A stretch of 64,000 nucleotides of DNA from JAICJR01 sp963848495 (GTDB taxonomy: Bacteria > Actinomycetota > Thermoleophilia > Solirubrobacterales > Thermoleophilaceae), in NCBI GenBank assembly GCA_963848495.1, contig CAWKDV010000002.1:62001-126000 (forward strand), given 5' to 3'. The stretch's first letter is position 1; every line of letters begins with the position of its first letter. Shown here piece after piece: positions 35,084 through 43,346 of the stretch. Both the position numbers and the translations under genes were made by a program. The notes under the pieces were generated by a model. The model was not told where the DNA came from, did not search any database, and saw nothing but the letters and a program-made list of their open reading frames with translations.

Positions 35084-36595
35084 ATGGGAACGCTCGTACA
35101 ACGGCTGCGCGGCGCACGCGAGGCGGATCTTTTCGGCCGGCGCGGCCGCCTGCCGACCCGCGGCGAGCCCGACACGAAGCCGCGCACCGCGCTGCTCGTA
35201 CTGGCCGCGATCACGCTCGCGGGGCTCGGCCTGCGCCTCGCCGTGCCCCGGGGGATCTGGCTCGACGAGGCGATCAGCATCCATCAGGCGCACCTGTCGC
35301 TCCACGACCTGTTCCGCAACCTCTACTTCGGGGACCGCCACCCGCCGCTCCACCACCTGGCGCTGTGGGCCACCGTGCGCGTGTTCGGAAACAGCGAGTT
35401 CGCGCTGCGGATCCCGTCGTTCGTCGCCGGGACACTCGTGATCCCTGCGATCTACGAGCTCGGCCGCGAGCTCTACGACCGGCGCACAGGCCTGATCGCG
35501 TCGGCGTTCGTGGCCGCCTCGCCGCTGCTCGTCTGGTACTCGCAGGAGGTGCGGATGTACGCGTTCGTGACCCTCTTCGGGGTCCTGGCGCTGCTCACGC
35601 AGCTGCGGGTCATACGCAATCCCTCCTTCGTCAACTGGGGCTGCTACATCCTCGCCACGGCCGCGCTCCTGTGGTCGCACTACTTCGGCCTGCTGCTGAT
35701 CGGGGTGCAGCAGGCGATCTTCGTGGTGCTGATCGCCCAGCGCTGGCAGCGGCGCGAGCTCGACCGGCGCCTGGCGATCGGGTTCGCCTATTCGGCGGCG
35801 GTGCTGCTGATGCAGCTCATCCCGCTCTACAAGTTCGCCCACAACCAGTTCAACTCGACGCACGCGGCGGCCGGGTCGCCGAGCGGGACCTATGACCCGC
35901 TCTCGTTCTACGCCGTGGTTTCGAACATGGCCTGGGCGCTGTGGGGCTACCACACGAACAGGACCACGGAGCTGCTCGCCGCCATGTGGCCGCTCTTGAT
36001 GCTGCTCTCACTGCTCCTGCTCGGCCGCGGCGGGTCGCGCCAGACGATGCTGCTGGGCGCCGCCGCCATCGTGCCGCTCGTGCTGCTGCTGATCGTCGCG
36101 GCGTTCGACCGGGAGCTGTTCGAGGTGCGCTACTTCCTGATCGTCGTGCCGCTGCTCCTGCTCCTCTTCGCGCGGCTGGTCACCGGCTGGATACGGAAAC
36201 CGAGCGCCCGATTGCTCGTCGCGGGGGCGTTCACCCTCACGCTGCTCTTAGGCCTGGCCGACCAGCAGACGAACAAGGGCAACCCGCGCCTGTTCGACTT
36301 CCGCGGCGCGATCAACGCGATCAAGGCCGACGCCGGGCCGAACAGCCTGATCCTCTACGAGCCCCCCGACATGCGCTACGCGCTCGAGTACTACGCGCCG
36401 CACATCGCCCGCGCGCCGCTCAGCGCCGCGAGGCCGAAGAAGAGGCAGGGCGATCCGCTGTTCGTACTGGCCTCGTTCCAGGACAACAAGCAGTTCTTCA
36501 ACGCAACGAACAAGGTGGTCGGTCAGCTCGACTTCTTCCGGCCGCTGGTGAGGAAGGTCAAGAAACCGCAAACGATCGTGTGGGAGTACCGATGA
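35084..36595 (+). CDS. GT39/GT83-like polytopic glycosyltransferase
   Basis: This 503-residue membrane protein has about ten hydrophobic helices. The first periplasmic loop carries the acidic motif GIWLDEAISIHQ, a DE pair like the catalytic site of dolichol/polyprenol-phosphate-dependent mannosyltransferases, followed by GDRHPPLHHLALW. It should transfer a sugar from a lipid-phosphate donor on the outer face of the membrane. ATG 35084 follows GGCAGGGA; in-frame GTG 35051 is an alternative. It begins a three-gene operon (4-nt overlap with the GT2 gene). The GtrA-GT2 fusion could supply its lipid-linked sugar (inference). Confidence 0.87.
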   Translation: MGTLVQRLRGAREADLFGRRGRLPTRGEPDTKPRTALLVLAAITLAGLGLRLAVPRGIWLDEAISIHQAHLSLHDLFRNLYFGDRHPPLHHLALWATVRVFGNSEFALRIPSFVAGTLVIPAIYELGRELYDRRTGLIASAFVAASPLLVWYSQEVRMYAFVTLFGVLALLTQLRVIRNPSFVNWGCYILATAALLWSHYFGLLLIGVQQAIFVVLIAQRWQRRELDRRLAIGFAYSAAVLLMQLIPLYKFAHNQFNSTHAAAGSPSGTYDPLSFYAVVSNMAWALWGYHTNRTTELLAAMWPLLMLLSLLLLGRGGSRQTMLLGAAAIVPLVLLLIVAAFDRELFEVRYFLIVVPLLLLLFARLVTGWIRKPSARLLVAGAFTLTLLLGLADQQTNKGNPRLFDFRGAINAIKADAGPNSLILYEPPDMRYALEYYAPHIARAPLSAARPKKRQGDPLFVLASFQDNKQFFNATNKVVGQLDFFRPLVRKVKKPQTIVWEYR

Positions 36596-38112
36596 GCACG
36601 CAGCCGTGGGACGTTCGCCTGAGGAAGCTCACCTGGGAGCCAGTGCCCAAGACCTTCAGCGTGCGCCGGCGCGTGCGCCTCCTCGTGGTTCTGGGCCTCC
36701 CGCTGGCCGTCTGGTACTTCGGCTGGCTCCTGAACCCGGACCGGGTGGGCACGCCGTACCTGTATGGGATCCTGATCGCCGCCGAGATCTTCAACCTCAC
36801 CCAGGCGCTCGGCTTCTGGTGGACCTGCTCGAACGAGCGCGTGCGTGAGCGGCGGCCGCCGTCCCAGTACTACGCGGTCGACGTCTTCGTCCCGGTCTAC
36901 AAGGAGCCGCCGGACATCGTCGACCTGACGGTGGCGGCCGCCAAGGGCATCCGCGGCGCCGAGGTCCGGGTCCACGTGCTCGACGACGGCAAGGACCCGG
37001 CGATGGCGGAGCTGGCCGCCCGCCACGGCGTCGACTACATCACGCGCCCCGACAACAAGGGCGCCAAGGCCGGCAACATCAACCACGCCCTGACGAAAAC
37101 GGACGCGCCGTTCATCGCGGTGTTCGACTCGGACCACGTGGCGGACCCCGCCTTCCTCGAGGCCACGCTGGGCTGGATGGAGGACCCGGCGATCGCGTTC
37201 GTCCAGACGCCGCAGTACTACGCCAATACGGACACGAGCCGCATCGCGGCGGCCTCGTGGGCCCAGCAGGCGCTCTTCTTCGGCGCCATCTGCCGGGGCA
37301 AGGACGGGCTCAACGCCGTCTTCTGCTGCGGCACCAACGTGCTCTTCCGGCGGACGGCCTTCGAGAGCGTCGGCGGCTTCCCCACCAACTCGCTGACCGA
37401 GGACTTCGAGCTCTCGATCGGCCTGCACGAGAAGGGCTGGAGCTCGGCGTACTTGCCGGACGTGCTCGCGCGCGGCCTCGGGCCGGAGGACACCGCCGCC
37501 TACGTGTCCCAGCAGCAGCGCTGGGCCAGGGGCTGCCTGTCCGGAATCCCGCGCGCGCTGCGCGCCAAGCTGCCGCTGCGGCTCAAGGCGCAGTACCTGC
37601 TCTCGGGCGTGTACTTCCTCTCCGGCTGGACGGCGCTCATCTACATGAGCTTCCCGGTGATCCGCCTGTTAGGAGGCGGGCAGCCGATCGGCGGCATCAC
37701 AGCGCCCGAGTTCCTGCTCCACTTCACGCCCTACTACGTTGTAGCCCTGTCGATGGCGGCGTTGGCGGGCGCGGGCTCGTACACGTTCTCGGCCTTCGCG
37801 CTGGCGGCGGCCAACTTCTGGATCCACGTGCTGTCCACCATCTACACGGTGCTGCGGAAATCGGGCTCGTTCGTGGTCACGCCGAAGAAGGGGGCGGCGG
37901 CCCGCCAGCCGCGGGCGGTGATGCCCGCGTTGGTGATGGTGGCGATCCTGGTTCTGGCGAGCGCCTACGGCCTGATCAAGAATCCCAACGCGTCGACGAT
38001 CAACAACGTCTCCTTCGCCGCCCTGCACATCTCGATCCTGCTGACCGGCTGCTGGGCCGCGCTCGAGAAACCCAAGGTCGCGGCGCTCGAGCCCGCGGAG
38101 GTCGGCGCTTGA
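36592..38112 (+). CDS. cellulose-synthase-like processive family-2 glycosyltransferase
   Basis: The 506-residue protein has two N-terminal helices, a GT2 core and about four C-terminal helices. Core motifs are VDVFVPVYKEPPDIV, VHVLDDGKDP, FIAVFDSDHVADP, LTEDFELS and QQQRWARG, the D, DxD, TED, QxxRW set of BcsA-like synthases. There is no PilZ domain, so direct c-di-GMP control is unlikely. The ATG overlaps the GT39-like stop (ATGA) and its stop overlaps the GH8 gene (TTGA). With the GH8 lipoprotein downstream, it probably makes a beta-glucan; cellulose is likely but not proven. Confidence 0.92.
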   Translation: MSTQPWDVRLRKLTWEPVPKTFSVRRRVRLLVVLGLPLAVWYFGWLLNPDRVGTPYLYGILIAAEIFNLTQALGFWWTCSNERVRERRPPSQYYAVDVFVPVYKEPPDIVDLTVAAAKGIRGAEVRVHVLDDGKDPAMAELAARHGVDYITRPDNKGAKAGNINHALTKTDAPFIAVFDSDHVADPAFLEATLGWMEDPAIAFVQTPQYYANTDTSRIAAASWAQQALFFGAICRGKDGLNAVFCCGTNVLFRRTAFESVGGFPTNSLTEDFELSIGLHEKGWSSAYLPDVLARGLGPEDTAAYVSQQQRWARGCLSGIPRALRAKLPLRLKAQYLLSGVYFLSGWTALIYMSFPVIRLLGGGQPIGGITAPEFLLHFTPYYVVALSMAALAGAGSYTFSAFALAAANFWIHVLSTIYTVLRKSGSFVVTPKKGAAARQPRAVMPALVMVAILVLASAYGLIKNPNASTINNVSFAALHISILLTGCWAALEKPKVAALEPAEVGA

Positions 38113-39212
38113 CGCGTGCCCTCTTCGCCGCCGTGCTGGCAGCGCTCGCGCTGGCGGTCGCGGCGTGCGGCAGCGGGACCAAGGGCGCCGCGAGCAGCTC
38201 GACCGAGCTGTCGCCGGATCCCACTGTGGCGTCGGCGCAGCGCTTCCTCCGCCGCTACGTGATGCCGGACGGGCGCGTCTCCCGCATCGACCAGGGCGGC
38301 GACACCGTGGGCGAGGGCCAGGCGTACGCCATGCTGATGGCGGCCGCGATCGGCGACGAGAAGCGCTTCGACCTGGTCTGGGACTGGACCAAGGCCAACA
38401 TCCGCCGCAAGGACGGCCTGCTCTCGTTTCTCTGGAAGGACGGCAAGGTGGTGAACGCCGATGCCGCCTCCGATGCCGACCTCGACACGGTCCGCGCGCT
38501 GCTCACCGCCTCCTGCCGCTTCAACCGGCCCGAGTTCAAGAAGGAGGCGCTGAGCCTCGCGAGGTCGATCATGCGCAACGAGACTGTGGTCACGCGGCCG
38601 GGCACGGTCGTGCTCGTTGCGGGGCAGTGGGCGCGCAAGCCGCCGATCACGATCAACCCGAGCTACTTCTCGCCGGCCACCTTCTCGGAGCTGTTCACGC
38701 TCACGCACGACGTCCGCTGGGGCACGCTGGCGGCCACCGGGCGCACGCTCACGAGCATCCTGATGGAGGGCCGCTACAAGCTGCCGCCGGACTGGGCGCA
38801 GCTTCGGGGCGGCAACCCCGTGCCCACCGGTCCTCCCGCCGACCCGAGCTCCCCCTCCCAGTTCACCTTCGACGCCCCGCGCACGTTGATGCGCATGGCC
38901 GAGGACCCCAACCCGTCCGGCCAGCACATCGCCGGCCGCGCCTGGCGGGTGTTCGAGGGCAAAGCGCCCGCCTCGATCCCGGTCGAGCACAACCTGGCCG
39001 GGAAGCCCGTCGGCGGCGACAAGCACCCGATCGTGCTGGTGGCGGCCGCGGCGGCCGCCGGTGCGGCGGGCCAGCCCGCGGCCCGCAACAGCCTGCTGAA
39101 CGCGGCTGAGGCCCTCGACCGGCAGTCGCCCACCTACTACGGCGCGGCCTGGGTGGCGCTCGGGCGGATCATGCTCACTACCAGGTATCTCAATCCGGCC
39201 TGCAGCAAGTAG
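38109..39212 (+). CDS. GH8-family glucanase-like lipoprotein
   Basis: The 367-residue protein starts at TTG 38109 with a signal peptide and lipobox (LALAVAACGSG), so it is membrane-anchored outside. The mature part shows GH8 hallmarks: the general-acid region GGDTVGEGQAYAMLMAAA and the Asp-rich DAASDADLDTVRALL, then WARKPPITINPSYFSPATF and NLAGKPVGGDKHP. BcsZ-type GH8 glucanases accompany cellulose synthases and are needed for correct polymer export. It is the last gene of the GT39-GT2-GH8 operon, with a 4-nt overlap. Confidence 0.88.
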   Translation: MTRALFAAVLAALALAVAACGSGTKGAASSSTELSPDPTVASAQRFLRRYVMPDGRVSRIDQGGDTVGEGQAYAMLMAAAIGDEKRFDLVWDWTKANIRRKDGLLSFLWKDGKVVNADAASDADLDTVRALLTASCRFNRPEFKKEALSLARSIMRNETVVTRPGTVVLVAGQWARKPPITINPSYFSPATFSELFTLTHDVRWGTLAATGRTLTSILMEGRYKLPPDWAQLRGGNPVPTGPPADPSSPSQFTFDAPRTLMRMAEDPNPSGQHIAGRAWRVFEGKAPASIPVEHNLAGKPVGGDKHPIVLVAAAAAAGAAGQPAARNSLLNAAEALDRQSPTYYGAAWVALGRIMLTTRYLNPACSK

Positions 39213-39222
39213 TGCCCAGTGC

Positions 39223-40050
39223 CTAGGTTTCGCCTACGGCTGCCAATACGGCGCGCCTGAAGGCTCCTGCGCTCGGCCGGGCTGCCGGGTCCTTCGCCAT
39301 GCCGCGCCGCACCACGTCGTCGAGGGCCGGTGAGACCTCGGGACGGCGCTCGCGCAGCGGCGGCGGCTCCGCGTTCACGTGGGCCCACATCTTCGCCATG
39401 CCGCCGCTCTGGCCAGCGAAGGGCGGCTCGCCCGCCAGCATCTCGTAGAGCACGCAGCCGAGGCTGTAGACGTCGCCGCGGGCGTCCGGCTCGCCGCCCT
39501 CGATCTGCTCGGGCGCCACGTAGTCGACGGTGCCGAGCATCTGGTCCACGGCGGTGAGCCCGGCGGCGGTGCCCTCGCGCTTCACGAGCGCGAAGTCGGT
39601 GAGGTAGAGATGGTCCTCGGGCGTGACGATCGCGTTGGAGGGCTTCACGTCGCGGTGCACGAGGCCCTTCTCGTGGGCCAAGGCCAGCGCCGCGGCCATC
39701 TGCGCGGCGAGCAGCGCCGACCGCACCGGGTCGAGAGGCCCCTCGCTCTCGATCAGCGCGCCGAGCTCGGTGCCCTCCACCCAGCGCGTGACGATGTAGA
39801 CCGTGCCGTCCTCCTCGCCCGCCTCGTAGAGCGGGACGACGTTGGGATGGTCGAGCGCGGCCACCGCCCGCGCCTCGCGGCGGAGGCGCTCGCGGATCAC
39901 CGGGTCGCCGGCGATCTCGGACCCGACGAGCTTCAGGGCCACCAACCGGTCGAGCTTGAGCTGCCGCGCGCGGTAGAGGATGCCGATGCCGCCCACGCCG
40001 ACGACGCTCTCGACCACGTACCCGCCGAATCTGGTACCCGCGGCGAGCAC
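39223..40050 (-). CDS. soluble Ser/Thr protein kinase with DFA in place of DFG
   Basis: A 275-residue kinase domain only, with no membrane helix. It has Gly loop GVGGIGILYRA, VALKL with Lys40, HRDVKPSN (His132-Asp134) and VAPEQ. The activation segment starts DFA (Asp152-Ala154, TDFALVKR) instead of DFG. The metal-binding Asp is kept, so activity may be reduced or differently regulated rather than lost. It lies 3 nt downstream of the second FHA-HTH gene on the same strand, and the GH15 gene precedes that, so the three are probably one operon: GH15, FHA-HTH, kinase. Confidence 0.9.
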   Translation of the reverse strand: MLAAGTRFGGYVVESVVGVGGIGILYRARQLKLDRLVALKLVGSEIAGDPVIRERLRREARAVAALDHPNVVPLYEAGEEDGTVYIVTRWVEGTELGALIESEGPLDPVRSALLAAQMAAALALAHEKGLVHRDVKPSNAIVTPEDHLYLTDFALVKREGTAAGLTAVDQMLGTVDYVAPEQIEGGEPDARGDVYSLGCVLYEMLAGEPPFAGQSGGMAKMWAHVNAEPPPLRERRPEVSPALDDVVRRGMAKDPAARPSAGAFRRAVLAAVGET

Positions 40051-40053
40051 TGG

Positions 40054-40710
40054 CTAGAAGTCGCGCTCCGACACGAGGCCATCCGAAAACGCGCGCTCCA
40101 CCAGGCGCAGGCGGGACCCCTCGCCCTCCTGGATGCCGAGCTTCGCGTAGAGGACCCTCAGATGGGCCCTCACCTCCCTGACCGACAGGAAGAGGTCCTC
40201 GGCGATCTGCTCGTCGTCGGCGGGCGCGGCGAAGCCGCTGCCGCCCTTGAACGGGCGGCAGAGGGCCCCCAGCACGCGCCGCTGGGTGGTGGAGAGCGCG
40301 ATGCGCCCAACCGGCGCTGCCGGTGCGGCCGGCGCGACCGGCGCTGCCTGCGGGGCCGGCGCGGGCGGGGCCTGCGGGGCCGGCGCGGGTGCGCTCGAGC
40401 GGAAGGTGGCCCGGGTTCCGCCGAAGCGCAGCGTGTCGCCGTCGTTCAGGCGCCGCCTGCCGCTCACCCGCTCGCCGTTGACGAAGGTGCCGTTACGCGA
40501 GAGGCCGTCGTCCACCACGACCCACGCGTCGTCGACGCGCTCGAAGCGCGCGTGAACGCGGGAGACCTGATCGTCCCAGTCGAGCAGCAGGTCAGCGCCC
40601 GGCTGGCGGCCGACCGTCGCGCTCGGCCCCTCGGGCAGGAAGAACTGCTGCTGCCTGTCGTCCCCGTCCGTGAACTGAAGGAAGGGCCGGCTTTCCGACA
40701 CGGCCAGCAT
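40054..40710 (-). CDS. FHA domain plus C-terminal HTH regulator (paralogue 2)
   Basis: This 218-residue paralogue of the 31233-31898 protein has the same plan: an FHA domain (ATVGRQPGADLLLDWDDQ, QVSRVHARFE, DGLSRNGTFVNGERVSGRRRL), an Ala/Pro linker rich in APAPQ, and the winged-HTH-like tail (LSTTQRRVLGALCRP, EQIAEDLFLSVREVRAHLRVL, ending DGLVSERDF). ATG 40710 shares a base with the GH15 stop (TAATG), and the kinase gene follows 3 nt after its stop. A kinase next to a phosphopeptide-binding transcription factor suggests a direct signalling pair (inference). Confidence 0.87.
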   Translation of the reverse strand: MLAVSESRPFLQFTDGDDRQQQFFLPEGPSATVGRQPGADLLLDWDDQVSRVHARFERVDDAWVVVDDGLSRNGTFVNGERVSGRRRLNDGDTLRFGGTRATFRSSAPAPAPQAPPAPAPQAAPVAPAAPAAPVGRIALSTTQRRVLGALCRPFKGGSGFAAPADDEQIAEDLFLSVREVRAHLRVLYAKLGIQEGEGSRLRLVERAFSDGLVSERDF

Positions 40711-42626
40711 TATGGACGGTCGAGCGCCGGCTCTCGGGACAGGGCGCGCAGCTCGAGCGGCCGCTCGGCGTCGATCACGTGCATCACGGCGTTGATCAGG
40801 GCCAGGTGGGTGAACGCCTGCGGGAAGTTGCCGAGGTGTCGTCCGCTGACCGAGTCGATCTCCTCGGCGTAGAGCAGCAGCGGGCTGGCGTAGGAGAGCA
40901 GCTTCTCGCACAGCCCGCGGGCGCGTGCGAGCTCGCCGATCTCGACCAGCGCCGACACGAGCCAGAACGAGCAGATCGTGAACGTGCCCTCCTCGCCCGC
41001 GAGGCCGTCGTCGGTCTCCTCCACCCGGTAGCGCAGCACGAGGCCCTCCTCGGTGAGCTCGTCGGCGATGGCCAGGACGGTGTCGCGGATGCGCTGGTCG
41101 TCGGGCGGGAGGAAGCGCACGAGCGGCATCAGCAGCACGGAGGCGTCGAGAGCGTCGGTGTCGTAGTGCTGGACGAACACGCCGCGGCCGTCCACGCCGT
41201 TCGCGCAGATGTCCGCGTGGATCTCGTCGGCGGCGGCCTGCCAGCGCTCGGCCGTGGACTCGTCGTCGCGGATCCGGGCCAGGCGCGCGCCGCGGTCGGC
41301 GGCCACCCAGCACATGAGCTTCGACGAGGTGAAGTGCTTGGGCTCACCGCGCACCTCCCAGATGCCCCGGTCGGGGTCGCGCCAGTGTCGGAGCGCGCCC
41401 TCCACCTGGCGCTTGATGATCGGCCAGAGCCGGTCCGGGAGCTGGTCGCGCGAGCGCGTGTGCAGGTAGATCGAGTCGAGCACCGCGCCCCAGACGTCGT
41501 GCTGCATCTGGTCGTAGGCGCCGTTCCCGATCCGCACCGGCCGCGCGCCGTCGTAGCCGGTCAGGTGGTCGAGCTCCTGCTCGTCGAGCTTCGACTCGCC
41601 GCCGATCCCGTGCATGATCTGAAGCTCGCCCTCGTCGCTCTCCACCACGTCGGCGACGAAGTAGAAGAAGTCGTTCGCCTCCTCGTCGAAGCCGAGCGTG
41701 TAGAGCGCCCAGAGCATGAAGGTGGAGTCGCGGATCCAGCTGTAGCGATAGTCCCAGTTGCGGTCGCCGCCGGGCGTCTCGGGCAGCGAGGTGGTGGCCG
41801 CGGCGACCATCGCCCCGGAGGGCGCGTAGGTCAGGCCCTTGAGCGTCAGCGCGCTCCGCTGGAGGTAGGAGCGCCAGGGGTGGTCCGGGAAGCGGCCGTG
41901 CTTGAGCCACTCCTGCCAGTAGCCGCCGGTGCGCCGCAGCCACTCCTCGGCCTCCTCGTAGCTCTGCGGCAGCGGATGCCCCGACCACCCGAGCGCCACG
42001 AAGGCGACCTCGCCCTCGTGCAGCGTCGTGCGGGCGCGCGCACGCGGGCCCTCGAAGCCCAGCCGCAGGTCCGAGCGCAGGCGCAGCTCGAGGTCCATCC
42101 CCTCGGTCTGCGCGATGGCCTCGTGGTAGCCCGGCCCGGTGTAGGACCAGTCGGCGGCGAGACCGCCATAGTCGAAGGCCGGCTCGCAGTCGAGCTTCAT
42201 CTCCACCGAGCCCTGCGTGCACTGGATCAGCCGCAGCAGCACGCGGTCGGCGTCGTGGTCGGTGGGCGAGCGCCGGTGGCTCTCCGAGCGCTCCTCCTCG
42301 TAGTGCCAGGGGCCGATGCTGAGCGCGTCGCGGACGATCGCCCAGCCGCTGCGGGTCTCCCAGCTCGTCTCGACCACCATCGTGCCGGGGATGTAGCGCC
42401 GCGCCGCCGGCACGGCGACGTCCGCGGGACCGATGCGGAAGCCGCCCGCATCGCGGTCGAGGATCGCCGCAAACACGCTCGGCGAGTCCATCCGCGGCAG
42501 GCACAGCCACTCCACGTTGCCGTTGGGCGCGACCAGCGCGGTGGTCTGGCAGTCGGAGAGGAACGCGTAATCGGCGATAGGCGGGAACGCGCTGACCCGC
42601 CCGCCGTGATCGAAGCTCCCCTTCAT
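40710..42626 (-). CDS. GH15 glucoamylase/trehalase-family hydrolase
   Basis: The 638-residue protein matches bacterial GH15: an N-terminal beta domain (FPPIADYAFLSDCQTTALVA, GNVEWLCLPRMDSPSVFA) and an (alpha/alpha)6 domain with GGDRNWDYRYSWIRDSTFML, the catalytic-acid region RGIWEVRGEPKHFTSSKLM and the base region GEEGTFTICSFWLV. Actinobacterial members of this group include acid trehalases and glucoamylases; the sequence does not decide which. It is cytoplasmic (no signal). It starts at ATG 42626 and is coupled to the FHA-HTH gene, so glucan or trehalose breakdown is tied to the signalling pair. Confidence 0.9.
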   Translation of the reverse strand: MKGSFDHGGRVSAFPPIADYAFLSDCQTTALVAPNGNVEWLCLPRMDSPSVFAAILDRDAGGFRIGPADVAVPAARRYIPGTMVVETSWETRSGWAIVRDALSIGPWHYEEERSESHRRSPTDHDADRVLLRLIQCTQGSVEMKLDCEPAFDYGGLAADWSYTGPGYHEAIAQTEGMDLELRLRSDLRLGFEGPRARARTTLHEGEVAFVALGWSGHPLPQSYEEAEEWLRRTGGYWQEWLKHGRFPDHPWRSYLQRSALTLKGLTYAPSGAMVAAATTSLPETPGGDRNWDYRYSWIRDSTFMLWALYTLGFDEEANDFFYFVADVVESDEGELQIMHGIGGESKLDEQELDHLTGYDGARPVRIGNGAYDQMQHDVWGAVLDSIYLHTRSRDQLPDRLWPIIKRQVEGALRHWRDPDRGIWEVRGEPKHFTSSKLMCWVAADRGARLARIRDDESTAERWQAAADEIHADICANGVDGRGVFVQHYDTDALDASVLLMPLVRFLPPDDQRIRDTVLAIADELTEEGLVLRYRVEETDDGLAGEEGTFTICSFWLVSALVEIGELARARGLCEKLLSYASPLLLYAEEIDSVSGRHLGNFPQAFTHLALINAVMHVIDAERPLELRALSREPALDRP

Positions 42627-42667
42627 CGACGCCGCACTTTCCCCGGGTGGCGGGTGAGTGTCAAGGT

Positions 42668-43279
42668 ATGCTCGCCCGCTTTCAGATGGCTTCCGCGCCT
42701 CAACACACCTCGATCGACGTGATCGCCTCGGCGCTCGAGCCGATGATGCCCGCCGTCAGCCGCATGAGCTCGCCGGACGGCGCGGTCACGATGATGCTGA
42801 GCGACATCGCCGACGCGGAGTCGCTCGCGGCCGAGCTCGGGCCCGAGGCGTGGGAGCGCCTGCTGCGCGACCACCACGCTCTGGTCGATCAGCTCGTCGG
42901 CCATCACGACGGCCAGGTCGTGAAGTTCGAGAACGACGGCTTCCTCGCCTCGTTCAACAGCGCCCACGGCGGGCTGTACGCCGCGGTGGAGCTCCAGCGG
43001 ACCTTCTCCGGCCAGGCGGCCGGGGGCCACGATCTCGCGCTGCGGATCGGCATGCACTCGGGCTACATGATCGGGGGATCCGAGCAGCTGATGGGCCGGA
43101 ATGCCGTGCTGGCCGCCAGAATCGCCGCGATGGCGGAGGCCGGGAGGATCCTGGTTTCCTCCACGATGAAGGAGTACACGGAGACCGATCCGAGCTTCGA
43201 ATTCGAGCTCCTGGGCGAGTATCGCTTTAAGGGATTATTAGGCGACCACACGGTCTTTACCGTCGCCTGGCATGCTTGA
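42668..43279 (+). CDS. class III adenylate/guanylate cyclase-domain protein
   Basis: A 203-residue stand-alone cyclase homology domain: VTMMLSDIADAESLAAELG (first metal Asp), HHDGQVVKFENDGFLASFNSA (second Asp), LALRIGMHSGYMIG, LMGRNAVLAARIAAMAEAG and ILVSSTMKEY, ending RFKGLLGDHTVFTVAW. Both metal-binding Asp positions are kept, but the surrounding motifs (TDIxGS, GDGF) are degraded. Activity is therefore uncertain; it could be a low-activity cyclase or nucleotide sensor. ATG 42668 is chosen; GTG 42647 is in frame. It stands between GH15 and a kinase gene. Confidence 0.82.
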   Translation: MLARFQMASAPQHTSIDVIASALEPMMPAVSRMSSPDGAVTMMLSDIADAESLAAELGPEAWERLLRDHHALVDQLVGHHDGQVVKFENDGFLASFNSAHGGLYAAVELQRTFSGQAAGGHDLALRIGMHSGYMIGGSEQLMGRNAVLAARIAAMAEAGRILVSSTMKEYTETDPSFEFELLGEYRFKGLLGDHTVFTVAWHA

Positions 43280-43346
43280 TCGGTCGACCCCGCCCCGTTA
43301 AGCTCAGCCAGATCGCTCGGCAGGGCATTTTGAGAGGACTCGTTCA

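Noticed and set aside
36592..38112. Direct c-di-GMP control of the cellulose-synthase-like protein
   Set aside because: No PilZ domain (RxxxR…DxSxxG) follows the last helices.
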